A stretch of 64,000 nucleotides of DNA from Agarophyton chilense (Eukaryota > Rhodophyta > Florideophyceae > Gracilariales > Gracilariaceae). A program made the translations under genes and the position numbers. The notes beneath the pieces were generated by a model that was not told the DNA's origin, ran no database searches, and saw nothing but the letters and a program-made list of their open reading frames with translations. Below are positions 21,371 to 32,026 of this stretch, in pieces (positions within the stretch are counted from its first letter, which is position 1; every line of letters begins with the position of its first letter). The DNA lies in the NCBI GenBank assembly GCA_030374765.1, contig JARGXX010000007.1, positions 744,001 to 808,000 of the forward strand. Direction: 5' to 3'.

Positions 21371-22269
21371 GCATCGACTCTTCGCAGACGTCACGCTCTT
21401 CTAACACTCATTTGGATTCAAGAAGATTCCCTACTGCGACAGGTGCGCGATCTACGACTAACGCTCATCTGGATTCAAAAGGTTATTTTTATTTTGTGAC
21501 AGGAGTGTACGCTGCGGACTTCCTCCTTGGTGGCGAAAACATATCGCGTTTGTTAGTACCCCCTTGGCACGAGAGCGGGAAGTCTGGGAAATCCTGCTCT
21601 CCGTCCGTAGAGTACGGAGGTTGATGAATTGGGCTTGGAAGTGTAGGAGCAACCGTACTACACCGCACGACCGCGCTACTTTCCCGCAAGAGGCTAGCTT
21701 GGGCCAACTGGGGGAAGTGTATCTTGACGACACCCCTCCTTGGGACGCCTCGTAGGGACTAAAAGCGCCGGACTCTGAAGTGCGCAGAGTTCGGTAGGTA
21801 ATCAAAACGGACCTCACCTGTAGAGAGTAACCAGGGTCCAGGGAATCATCCTTTAGGGTAGCGGAGGTAGTTTCTCACGCCAGTGCGCCCGCCTACCTCG
21901 AGCAAGTTTCGGTAGGCTCAATCAAGAAGTTTCAACCCGAAGTCGAGAAGTTTGTCTGTTCCGGGTACGCCTTCTGCCATTGCCCGTGAGTATACTCCAA
22001 GCGTGGGAGCACCCGAGCTCCGCTTGTGATAGCATACGAGACGCGTCTCGGTGAGCGTTGCAGGCTACGTCAAAAGTCTCCGCTGTCGTCTTCGCTGTCA
22101 AACGTTGGAGTTGGGATACTCCGTTCGGGCAAGCTCGGCCACGAATTCATCACTGCTCGTGGCCCTTTTTCTTAAACTTCCCAAAGCATTGAGTCCCTCA
22201 CTCTGCTTCCCTCTACTTATTAATTTCGTTGGTTCCGTTCTATCTGCTTCGTGGATAACAGACTGAAAC
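21371..22269 (+). other. Copia-1 A untranslated leader
   Basis: 900 bp between the primer site and gag with no open frame of note. A 21-bp direct repeat occurs at 21401-21421 and 21458-21478. The part from 21601 on is matched by copy B (63332-64000, inverted). It may carry packaging and dimerisation signals, as leaders of this family do. Confidence 0.6.
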
Positions 22270-25157
22270 ATGTCGGACACTGAGGTGGAATCCGAAAGTA
22301 CTACCGGTATGAAAATCACTCGTTTTCATGGAAGGCGTGGTGATGATTATTCTCTATGGCGCCATCGCCTTCGTGCTGCATGCCGTGTTAAAGTTGTGTG
22401 GAATGTCATGGAATCCGAGGCTGGATATTCAGCAACTACTGAAGCAACATCGGACACTGGTGTTAACACCGCTCGCCTCGTGGCTAAGCGCGAAAAGGCT
22501 TGTGGAATCATCATTTGTGTTCTTGGCGATGCTCCAATACGCGTGCTTATGGATGTCGATGACAACCCGCCGCGCATGCTAGCTTGGTTAGATGCACGGT
22601 ATGCATCTAATCGTACCGTTTCTAGGATCGCGGTTCAAACACAGCTGTTCCGCTTGGCGTACAATGGTCAGAATATGGCTAGTTATGTGGACCAGTACAC
22701 AGCTCTGTTTTCTCAATTGGAGCGTATGGGAAAAGATGCGGCTATACCGGAATCTCAAAAGGCCCCGATGTTGCTCGCTTCCATAGATCCCAACTTCGCT
22801 TTGGAGACCACGGCTGGGGCTCTTCGCACCAAGGACATTGCTGAGCTCACATGGGATTATGTTGCTACTACGCTCATCGATTAGTATAATGAAAAGCAAG
22901 TGACAACGAAGCCACCAGGGCGAAGCTCTCGTCGGAAGAACAGTGGCAAGAACAAAGGCGGTCGACATTTTGACACCACCGAACGCGCCAGGTCTGTCTC
23001 AGGAAACCGTGGCGGTGAGTCAGATGACCAATCTGACCTTGATTCTACCGCTCCTGCACTTGCCCTGGCCCTGAAGTCAATTTATTCGGATCGTTTCGGC
23101 AGTAGCAATGGTCACCATTGCACCTTCTGCGACCGTGATGGACACATTCAGGATCGCTGTTTCATGAATCCGGACAACCCTGACAACCACCTACCGCAAA
23201 GCATCATAGAAAAGCTTTTGTCTCACTCGAAGAAAGTGGGTGTAGGTGGTGGATCTGTCAAATCATCTGCTAAGTCTGGAAGCGTGGAAATCGCTGGTGC
23301 AGCAGTCTACAAAACCACCATGGTTCCCCCAAAGGATTTGAACACCTATGCTGATCGTGGTGCGACTGTGCATTGCTTCCATTCGGAGATGGCGTTCATA
23401 CCTGATTCATTGCACTCTTGTGACCGAAGGACGGTTATGCTCGCCGACAACACTACAATGGTAGGCACTCGATGCAGAGATGTCCTCCTTCCCTTCTGGA
23501 ATGCAAATCTACTGCTCACAACTGTGCTGCTTTTACCGAGTTTGGGATACAACTTGGTGTCCATTGAATGCTTGGCCAACAAAGGTAGTGACTCGTACTT
23601 CTCTCGTCTCCATGTGAGTTTGATGCTTGAGTCCAATGGGTTTGAATTGGGTTGTGGTTACTGTGATGCGGAGTCTGGCATGTACATACTTCCTCCACCT
23701 ATGCTACATACCTCACCGGCGGTGGCATTAGTGGCTCGACACACGGAAACTGAGCTTTGGCACCGACGGCTTGCGTATATGAACGTGCGAGACCTACAGT
23801 TGGTGCACAAGTATGCCGATGGTGTCCCACAGCTGTCTGTAATGGAGGAGGTATACAGGGCCTGTCGTCTTGGCAAGGCTCACAAGCTACCATTTCCGGG
23901 TCACTTCCAACAGGCCGCCGCTGTTGGTGACATAGCGCATTCGGATATTCTTGGACCTTTGGTGACCTCCTTCCCAGACAGGTGCCAATACGCAAGTACG
24001 TTATTGGATGACCATTCACGCTTTGTGTTTCTCGGTTTGATGATGCAGCGCAGTGCGCTGATCGATGTGTTTATCGGTGTGGCATCCAAGTTGAAACGAC
24101 TTGGAGGAGCAGAAATTCGTGGTGTCCACTCCGATGGAGCAGCGGAATATGTTGAACTGCAGCACAAACTGGGCGAAGAGCATGGGCACACTTCTTTCTC
24201 AGCTCCATATACTCCAGAACACAACGCCATTGCGGAGCGCATCAACGGAACCATGGTGGAAGCTGCTCGGTCGCTTCTCATCCAGGCCAACTTACCTGAT
24301 TGTTTGTGGCCATTTGCATTGAAGCATGCCATATACGTACGCAACCGTGTGCAACATTCCACAGTTGATGATACTCCTTACTTTTTGGTTACTAGAAACA
24401 GGCCGTCACTGAAGCACGTGCGTGTGTTTCGATGTACCGCATTTGTGCTCAGGACCCCTTGTGGACCCAAGTTCGAGTCGCGTGCACTTGAGGGAGTGTA
24501 CTTGGAGACTCTTGAGCATGGTGTCTACAAGGTACTAGTCACTGGTGATGATGATACCCCGCGCATTGTGGAGTCCCGGCATGTGACTTTTGATGAGTTT
24601 AGGTTCCCCGGCATACCAGCTCTATCCAACTATTTGGATGACGAGAGAGCGTCGGATGATGATTATGTGTCCCTGAAGGGCTCTGAGAGGACTACTGGTG
24701 ATGTGTCGGAAGGTTTCTCTGTCGATGTAGTGGACTTCGAAGACCAGACGAACGAGCAATAAGACCCCATACCTCTGTTGGTGGAGTCCGACTCCGACAC
24801 TGATGGTGACGAAGACGATGTGGACGGCGCCAATAGTGATGATGGAGGGTCCTCCCACGATCCTGACACATTCTCCACATCCGATCAGGAACCTAGGTAC
24901 CAGCGTCGCACTCGTCGTCGACCGCCAAAGTGGTTCATGGCTGGATCTGCGCAGTGTACTACGAACATAAACGTCACCACCAGCGATGAACCAACACTGA
25001 TGGAGGCCATGTCCGCCACTCCGGAGGAGCGTGATATGTGGAAAGGAGCCATTGACGCCGAGTTTGAATCATTGGAGTCCATGGAGACCTGGACACCAGA
25101 CGACTTCCCTGCCTCGCAGCCACTGCCCACGCATGTCATTCTAAAGGTGAAGCGCAA
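22270..25157 (+). pseudogene. gag-pol: Copia-1 A gag-pol, truncated
   Basis: A single frame from MSDTEVESEST with two stops, TAG (22882-22884; copy B has Glu here) and TAA (24760-24762). Gag carries the capsid-like region, then a zinc knuckle CTFCDRDGHIQDRC (C-x2-C-x4-H-x4-C). The protease motif reads ADRGATVH where copy B has ADSGATVH, so the catalytic Asp-Ser-Gly is damaged. Integrase keeps its zinc region (WHRRLAYMN ... CRLGKAH) and catalytic Asp, Asp and Glu (HSDILGPL, VHSDGAAEY, AIAERINGT). After an acidic linker only the first part of reverse transcriptase remains before the junction at 25157. Confidence 0.9.
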
Positions 25158-25845
25158 TGATGGAAAGGGAAAGGCTGAAGGAAAGGTTGAGGGATGAAAG
25201 GAAAGTTCGCAAGCTCTGGCTCGGATTTACTTGGAGGCGCTCAATCTCTCACTTATATACAACTCAAAAAACGTCAGCCAACTAGACGCCAACCCAGAGT
25301 AAACCCTAGACTACAAAGCAGGGACACCCAATACTACCAATCATATTCAAGCACGACATTAACCCTAGCCAAAGTTCATTGCAGCACACAACAAGGCAAT
25401 ACAACAGTGCACAGCACATCATTACACTGACGTGTGCACAAATTCAATATGCCAGCACACGCTTCTTGCAATCCACCTCCATACACGTTCACCTTTCGGC
25501 ACAGCACACCAAGTCTTCTGTAATACACATGACACGCTCTTCTCCAAGTACATTCGTTACACCTTGGGAGACGTGTACATAGTACACCAGCTGGACATCC
25601 TGAACAGCGTGCACAATAGTACAAGTAGACAACGTACACATGTTTACTACAGAAAACCCCAATAGTGCCATACCACTTGTACACACCACATTGCAGGTGC
25701 ATATTTGCAGTAGCCAATGACAGCACGAGTTCACGTTGAGGTCCGGCTGATACGCATATGCACTTTTCCTGAGGCACCCTCCAAAACAGCCCATGCTCTC
25801 CTGCACATTTGGTTCTCACTGACAGCATAGGCACTTGCACCAACA
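25158..25845 (-). repeat. 3' LTR of Copia-2
   Basis: 688 bp. On the minus strand it runs from TGTTGGTGC to CCATCA. Its 25158-25470 part is identical to the other LTR, whereas the rest differs at about 28 positions. Confidence 0.9.
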
Positions 25846-25858
25846 CCCCCCCTCTGTC
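25846..25858 (-). promoter_or_regulatory. Polypurine tract of Copia-2
   Basis: On the minus strand GACAGAGGGGGGG lies directly before the 3' LTR. Polypurine tracts prime second-strand DNA synthesis. Position and composition fit. Confidence 0.75.
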
Positions 25859-25865
25859 ACTGACT

Positions 25866-28800
25866 TCAGAGGTCTAGGGGCATCAAGCCACTCTCACTTC
25901 GAAACTTCTCCAGCTTAACACGCCCAAGTGGTTTTGTTAGCATGTGGGCAACCATGTTCCCGTTGGAGCAGTACTGCAACTCAATGGACTTGTCCTGTAC
26001 AGCCTCTTGCGTGAAGCGAAAGCGAATGTCAATATGCTTGGTTCGCTTGTTTACAACTCCATTCCGGCCGAGGTCTATGGAAACCCTGATTGTCGACATA
26101 CACAGTCGTGGGTTCTACCAACAGCTTTACGGACTTGTCCACTTGCAGACCACTTGCGTTGCCGATGCCATTCCACAGTCGCCTCAGCCAGATCGCCTTC
26201 TTCGTCCCAGTGCACAGACTCACATACTCAGCTTCAGCACTGGACAGCGCATCCACTTCCTGTTGGCGAGAGCTCCAAGACACCGGAGCACCACACATCA
26301 TGAACACAAATCCCCTAGTGGATTTGCGAGTGGAAGTGTCACCGGCCCAGTCCGATTCAACGTATCCGTACAGCTGAGTATCCGTGCATGAGCCATATGT
26401 GAGTCCGAATAATCGAGTGCCATTCAGGTAGCTCAGCACGCGCTTGAATGCCTTCTAATGAGTCTCGCCAGGTTTCTCGACAAACTTTGCTAGCTTGGAC
26501 ACTGCAAATGAAATGCCCGGTCGAGTCCCCACAGAAAGATACATCATGCATCCAATCGCTTGCCTGTATGGTATGCTGGTCAACGGTTCCTCAATCTGAG
26601 TAAGGTCCACGTTTCCGGGTTTAATGAATCCGTCCGGTTGCTCCATGTACACAGTCTCGTCGAGGTCTCCGTTCAAGAATGCAGTCTTAACATCCATCTG
26701 GTGTAGGTGATAATCTTGCACTGCCAAAAGCGACAGAATCATCCTCACCGATGTGAACTTGACCACTGGCGCATATGTCTCGGAGAATTCGACGCCCTCA
26801 ATCTGTAGGAAACCACGAGCAACCAGACGAGCCTTGTACCGAACTGTCGGCTCACCGTCAGCACCTGCTTCATACTTCTGCACAAATACCCACTTGGATG
26901 ATATCACGTTTCTGTCTGCTGGCCTAAGCACTTAGTCCCATGTGTTATGCTCCATTAAAGACTCATACTCGCTGTTAATCGCCTTGATCCACGACTTACA
27001 AACAGGACATGACACTGCATCGCTGTACGAGCTAGGAGTGTCATCACTGGCCTTGAGTAGAGCAGTTGGGCGCCACCAGGACGAAGTCGGCTTTCGCACA
27101 CGAGTAGACCTACGCAATTGCACTGGCTGTGGCACCTCAGGAGCATCTTGTGGAACATCGGTGGATTCTTCAGCATCACTTTCTGGTACCTCATCCGGAG
27201 GTGTAACCGTGTCAGGATCCTCGTCATTGGGTTCAACTGGTGGTTGAGAGGTGGAGGTTTGGTCCGATCTCGACTTCACCGAAATTTCAATATCGGTATA
27301 GTTCTCATCACAATGATCAGTAGTCTCATCTAATTCATTGCGTTCATCAAACTTCACATCTCTCGACACTACCATCTTTCTTTTCTGCTCATCCCACAGC
27401 TTGTAGCCATGGGATCCAGCAGTGTACCCAATGAAGGTTGCCTCAACGGCACGGTCCTCCAGCTTCTTCAGCTTATGATCTACCACCTTGTACCAGCACT
27501 TGCTCCCAAACACACGCATATTGCTCACATAAGGCTTTTGTCCATGCCACAATTCATATGGTGTCACGGTACTTGGCAATGCCTTGCATGTAACTCGGTT
27601 GCGCACATACGCCGCACCATTCAGTGCTTCTGCCCAGAAGCATTTGGGGAGTTTATTGTGACAAAGCATGGACCTGACCAGATCCATGATTGTGCGGTTT
27701 AACCTTTTGGCCAGCCCGTTTTGCTGCGGATTGTAAGGCACAGTTCGCTGATGTTCAATACCGTGTGATTCAAGTTCTTTTGCAAACTTCTTGGAAAGGT
27801 ACTCACCACCATTTTCCGTTCGTAGTGCACGAAGTACGCACTGACGGGCAGCGATGGTTTTGACTTGTGTACCAGTTTGGTTTTGAACAAACTTGAGCCA
27901 CTTCACGAACATCTGGAACACCTCATCCGAGGTCTTGAGCATGTACAGGAAGCAGTCCCGACTGTGATCGTCGATGAATGTGACAAAGTAGCGCGAGCCT
28001 CCCAAGGAACCAACCTCCACTGGACCACATATGTCCGAGTGAACTAGGTCTAATAGCTTGGTTGCGCGCTCCCCCCTTTGCTTGGGAGTAGCAGTGCGGG
28101 TAGACTTGCCTACAACACATGAGACACAAACGTCCAGCTTCTGCGTTACATCCACATTCAGCCCTGACACAACGCCATTGCGAGCCATTTGCTTGATGCC
28201 ACCTACATTCACGTGAGCCATGCGAGTATGCCATATCGACAGGTCCGACACAAGTGCACTATTTACGTCACCAAGTTGTGGCACTGCAGTGCAGAGGTAG
28301 TACAGGCCTTTGACGCGGCGTCCTTGGGCAATCAGAGTAAAGTCCTTTTACACGCACACCTTGTGCTTGTCAAACACAACAGTAGCATCCAAGTCACAAA
28401 TTGCAGATACCGACAGCAGGTGGTACTGCAGACATGGCACGTGCACTACCTTGTTCAGCTTGCACTTGCGCGTGAACCCCTCAACAATCAGATCCAGTTC
28501 AACACAACCTTGGCCACGAGACTCTAACTTGGAATCGTTTCTGATACTCACACCAGGGGACACCTTGCTCTCATACGATTGGAACATTGAGTCGTCATAA
28601 GTCATGTGTGCGGTAGCTCTAGAGTCCACAATCCAGTCACTGTTGGTGGCCTTAGAGGTACCGCTGGCAACGAGGCATACGTACTCAGTGTCGCTGTCAC
28701 CCAAACCATGCTCATCGCGGTAAGCATGTTGTACACTTGGGGGGGCGGCAGCTTCCTGAGCGTTGTTAGCCTCATTATGTTGCTTTTTGAAACAGTTCCT

Positions 28801-29478
28801 TTGGACATGACCTTTCCTACGACAATAGTGACACTCGATGTTCTTTAATCGCGACTGCCTGCCAACTCAAGCTGCATCACTTCCGGACTCCTCTTTGGCA
28901 CGATCGTTCATTCGCTGCTCTTCTTGCAGCAAACGACTCTTCACAAACTCTAGCATGAGTTGACGATCGCCAATCGTGGTATCAATTGACATGATGAGGT
29001 GCTCGAATCTTTTCGGAAGTCCGCATAGGATGGCCATAGCGATGTCCTCCTCCTCAACAACAACGTCCATACACTTCAGATCCGATGCCAGATGACGTAC
29101 ACGGTTGATGAAATGGAGCGTTTTCTCATCATCACGCATCTTGGCAGAGTAGAAGGACCGTCGGGCGTTGATTTTGTTGAGCAGGGTCTTACGTTGGAAC
29201 ACATCGCAAATGGCTTTCCACATATCGGCAGCGTTGTCGGCGTCCCGCACATGATCTAAATGCTCATCACTGAGTGTGAGACCAATAATAGCTCTGGCTT
29301 TGGCATCTTTCTTCTTCCAAGTGGACAGCTCATCTTCGTCAGTGGGTCTAACAGAGTCGAGGTGACCGTCGAGGTCCATGAGTGCAAGCAGTAGCTCAAT
29401 CTTCTGCTTCCATACGTGGAAGTTATCCTCAACCAGCTTTTCGATTCTGACCCCACTGAACGAATCCATGTTGTGCAA
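25866..29478 (-). pseudogene. gag-pol: Copia-2 gag-pol, broken
   Basis: Gag (29478-28867) starts MHNMDSFSGVRIEKL and is the UBN2-type capsid of copia elements. After a TGA it continues in frame with the zinc knuckle CHYCRRKGHVQRNC. The protease reads IVDSRATAHM, with the active-site Gly changed to Arg. After a TAA (28348-28350), integrase (28284-26932) has WHTRMAHVN and CVSCVVGK. Its second catalytic Asp is Glu (RTENGGEY) and its Glu is Lys (NGLAKRLNRT). Reverse transcriptase (26931-26455) runs to DGFIKPGN, then jumps to IEEPLTSIPYRQAIG, so the part with the YVDD site is deleted. RNase H follows with a TAG (near 26455) and a frameshift near 26085, ending SGLMPLDL. Confidence 0.9.
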
Positions 29479-30656
29479 AGTGTCACAAGAGGCCGAGAGA
29501 GAAGGCTTGACAGCAACAGACTAGTGAAGAACAACAACAGACAACAACAACAGAGAAAAAACAACAAACAAAAAATAATTCTTCAAGATTGAACAGACAA
29601 TAGTCTGCGGGCGCACTGGCAGGGCCTCCTCTACCCGCGTCTCTAAAGGTCGGACCCCTGGCCCCCAGAGCTCTTCTTGGTAGATAACGTTTTGCTGCAG
29701 TCTACCTTCTCCGGCGTCAAAAGGAGAAGGCGCGTTGCTCCTTACGAGGCTTCCAGAGGATGGTTAACGGCCGAAGATATGCCTTTACCAAGTCGGCCCT
29801 CGCTGGCCTCTTTCAGGAACTAGCATGACCTCGAAACCGAAGCTACCTCAACACCAAGATACGCTTCTAACGAGCAATCAATGAAGATCGCACGCGGCCT
29901 GATCCCGAAATGGAGGTCAGCCTTCGAAACGTCGCCTCCCCGCGTACTGCGGATCAAAAGCTCCTTATGGATGCTGTTCACAACAGTCCAATTGCCCAAC
30001 CACAAAGGTCGGGCTCACACACAAGGTCAAACAACCAGCCAAATGCAGTGCGCCACGGCACCCCGTCCACAAATGCACCCGCAAAGTTCAACCAGATCTT
30101 TCGACCGTCACTTTTATCAGCCCTAAAATGACCAGTGGGGAACCCGCTTGACAGTACACCTGCTTTGGTTCAAGCCGCCAGGCTAAAGTCCCCGAGTACA
30201 AGGAATCACCCAAAGTACCTCGGATCAACCGCTCGTCGCACAGGCAAAGATGCAGACCAAACACACAAACACACACGAAAGCTGAGCCAAGAACTCCAGG
30301 CCCAGACTTCAACAAACACGGTCCTCAACCTCTCAGATCAGAACCTGCAACACGACGCAGGGATCCACAAAACAACGAAAGAGAGGGAGACCAAACGAAA
30401 CGGATACCGATCGACAAACACGGGCAACAACGAGCACCCAAACCCAATCACGATAATAACGTCGAACCACTACCACCACAACGCCCTCAGGGAGGAACGC
30501 AGGACCGAAAGGAAATACCAACACCAACCCACGATACGGTCACACACACGACGCAACGGCTACGACGGTGGAGACGAAGAGAAATAAACATCGAAACGGG
30601 TGGATGGTGGTTCGGGAAAGCGGCGAGAGACGAACTAGACGGCAGAGGTCAGCGGG
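29479..30656 (-). other. Copia-2 untranslated leader
   Basis: About 1.2 kb between primer site and gag with no credible gene. Plus-strand frames here (for example 30135-30587) are Thr/Asn/Arg-rich and unsupported. The length is unusual but similar to the leader of Copia-1. Confidence 0.5.
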
Positions 30657-30671
30657 GCTGGGCCCATAACC
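30657..30671 (-). promoter_or_regulatory. Primer binding site, half tRNA-iMet type
   Basis: On the minus strand GGTTATGGGCCCAGC directly follows the 5' LTR end CCATCA. It is exactly complementary to the anticodon arm GCTGGGCCCATAACC of eukaryotic initiator tRNA-Met, including the CAU anticodon. This is the copia/Ty5 style of priming by a tRNA 5' half. Confidence 0.85.
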
Positions 30672-31359
30672 TGATGGAAAGGGAAAGGCTGAAGGAAAGG
30701 TTGAGGGATGAAAGGAAAGTTCGCAAGCTCTGGCTCGGATTTACTTGGAGGCGCTCAATCTCTCACTTATATACAACTCAAAAAACGTCAGCCAACTAGA
30801 CGCCAACCCAGAGTAAACCCTAGACTACAAAGCAGGGACACCCAATACTACCAATCATATTCAAGCACGACATTAACCCTAGCCAAAGTTCATTGCAGCA
30901 CACAACAAGGCAATACAACAGTGCACAGCACATCATTACACTGACGTGTGCACAAATTCAATATGCCAGCACACGCTTCTTGCAATCCGCCTCCATACAC
31001 GTTCACCTTCCAGCACAGTACACCAAGTCTTCTGTAATACACCTGACACGCTCTTCTCCAAGTACATTCGTTACACCCTGTAAGACGTGTACATAGTACA
31101 CCAGCTGGACATCCCGAACAGCGTGCACAATAGTAAAAGTAGACCACGTACACACGTGTCCCAGAGAAAATCCTAATAGTGCCATACCACTTGTACACAC
31201 TACATTGCAGGTGCATATTTGCAGTAGCCAATCACAGCACGAGTTCACGTTGAGATCCGACTGACACGCATATGCGCTTTTCCAGAGGCACCCTCCAAAA
31301 CAGCCCATGCTCTCCTGCACATTTGGTTTTCAGTGACAGCATAGGCGCTTGCACCAACA
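30672..31359 (-). repeat. 5' LTR of Copia-2
   Basis: 688 bp, the partner of 25158-25845. Its right end joins the chromodomain of Gypsy-2 copy E directly, with no target duplication. Confidence 0.9.
30764..30775 (-). promoter_or_regulatory. TATA box of the Copia-2 LTR
   Basis: On the minus strand GTATATAAG lies about 95 bp before the LTR end, where the U3 promoter of an LTR is expected. The same word occurs in the other LTR (about 25252-25261) and in the diverged solo LTR (about 46462-46470). Confidence 0.6.
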
Positions 31360-31700
31360 AACCGGAATATGTGATTGAGCGCATCATCTCCGCCGGTATG
31401 GGAGAAGATTGAACTATGCGCTATCGCGTCCGTTGGTTCGGCTACACACCTGAGAAAGATACTTGGCAAGAGCTGCAAACCATTCCGGCTCGTTCTATCG
31501 CCCGCTATTGGCGCAAAATTGGCAACTCGGAGCGCGGCCTTCAGGAGGGGGCAACCATTGGTCCGAATAATCACACCATTGGCCCGAATAATCCCAAAAC
31601 GCCTCCCAAACCGCCTCCCGACACGAAGGTTCGCCGGAGCACGACATTTCGTCGTAGCTCCCGCATCAGGGAACAAATTCAGTTCTTCGGAGACAGCTGA
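31360..31700 (+). pseudogene. pol: Gypsy-2 E chromodomain and tail
   Basis: The chromodomain (EYVIERIISAGMGED, then YRVRWFGYTPEKDTW) is interrupted by TGA (31408-31410) where copy D has a Gly codon. A tail with GPNNHTIGPNN and a basic end (TKVRRSTTFRRSSRIREQIQ) follows. Copy D has an extra 51-bp duplication here that E lacks. In chromoviruses this domain reads chromatin marks for integration. Confidence 0.85.
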
Positions 31701-32026
31701 GAAAGACCCAGGACGCTCTCAAGATGGGATGCCGTCCCGGGGCACGCACATTTCAGATACAAGAAAGACCTTAGAAAAGCCCAAGCACTGCTTTATTTTA
31801 CTTACTCGAGTAACTAACAGAGGCCTAACAGCCCTTGGTATAACCTCAAGGTTCGCGGAAGCGCTTCGAAGACCAACAGGACTGACTGGGGCGGCGCAGG
31901 AGTAACTCTATCGTCCTCATTGGAACCTGCAGGAGCGAAATCGGGATTAGGGTCACCCGAGGAGCCTAGTGGACCACCCGAACCAGCCCCAGCGAGCCTA
32001 GCACGCTTCTTCAGCAGGAATTCTCC

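Larger units (their letters stand above)
20683..25157 (+). mobile_element. Ty1/copia element Copia-1 copy A, 3' truncated
   Basis: A 5' LTR, primer binding site, leader, gag and pol through integrase and the start of reverse transcriptase are present. The reading then stops abruptly at 25157, where the LTR of Copia-2 begins. Copy B (58363-64000) supplies the full order for comparison. The rest of pol and the 3' LTR are absent from this locus; sequence beyond the Copia-2 element belongs to Gypsy-2, so this half was lost by deletion or recombination. Confidence 0.9.
25158..31359 (-). mobile_element. Ty1/copia element Copia-2, bounded by two LTRs
   Basis: Two 688-bp direct repeats bound a minus-strand gag-pol with a polypurine tract and primer binding site in the right places. 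The 5-bp flanks differ (CGCAA left, ACCGG right), and the left flank is Copia-1 while the right flank is Gypsy-2, so no target duplication exists. The element therefore appears to be a product of recombination or to sit at a deletion junction. Internal pol is broken and lacks the reverse transcriptase active site. Confidence 0.88.

Noticed and set aside
29820-30587. Plus-strand genes in the Copia-2 leader
   Set aside because: Frames lack motifs and lie within a defined untranslated leader of a minus-strand element.
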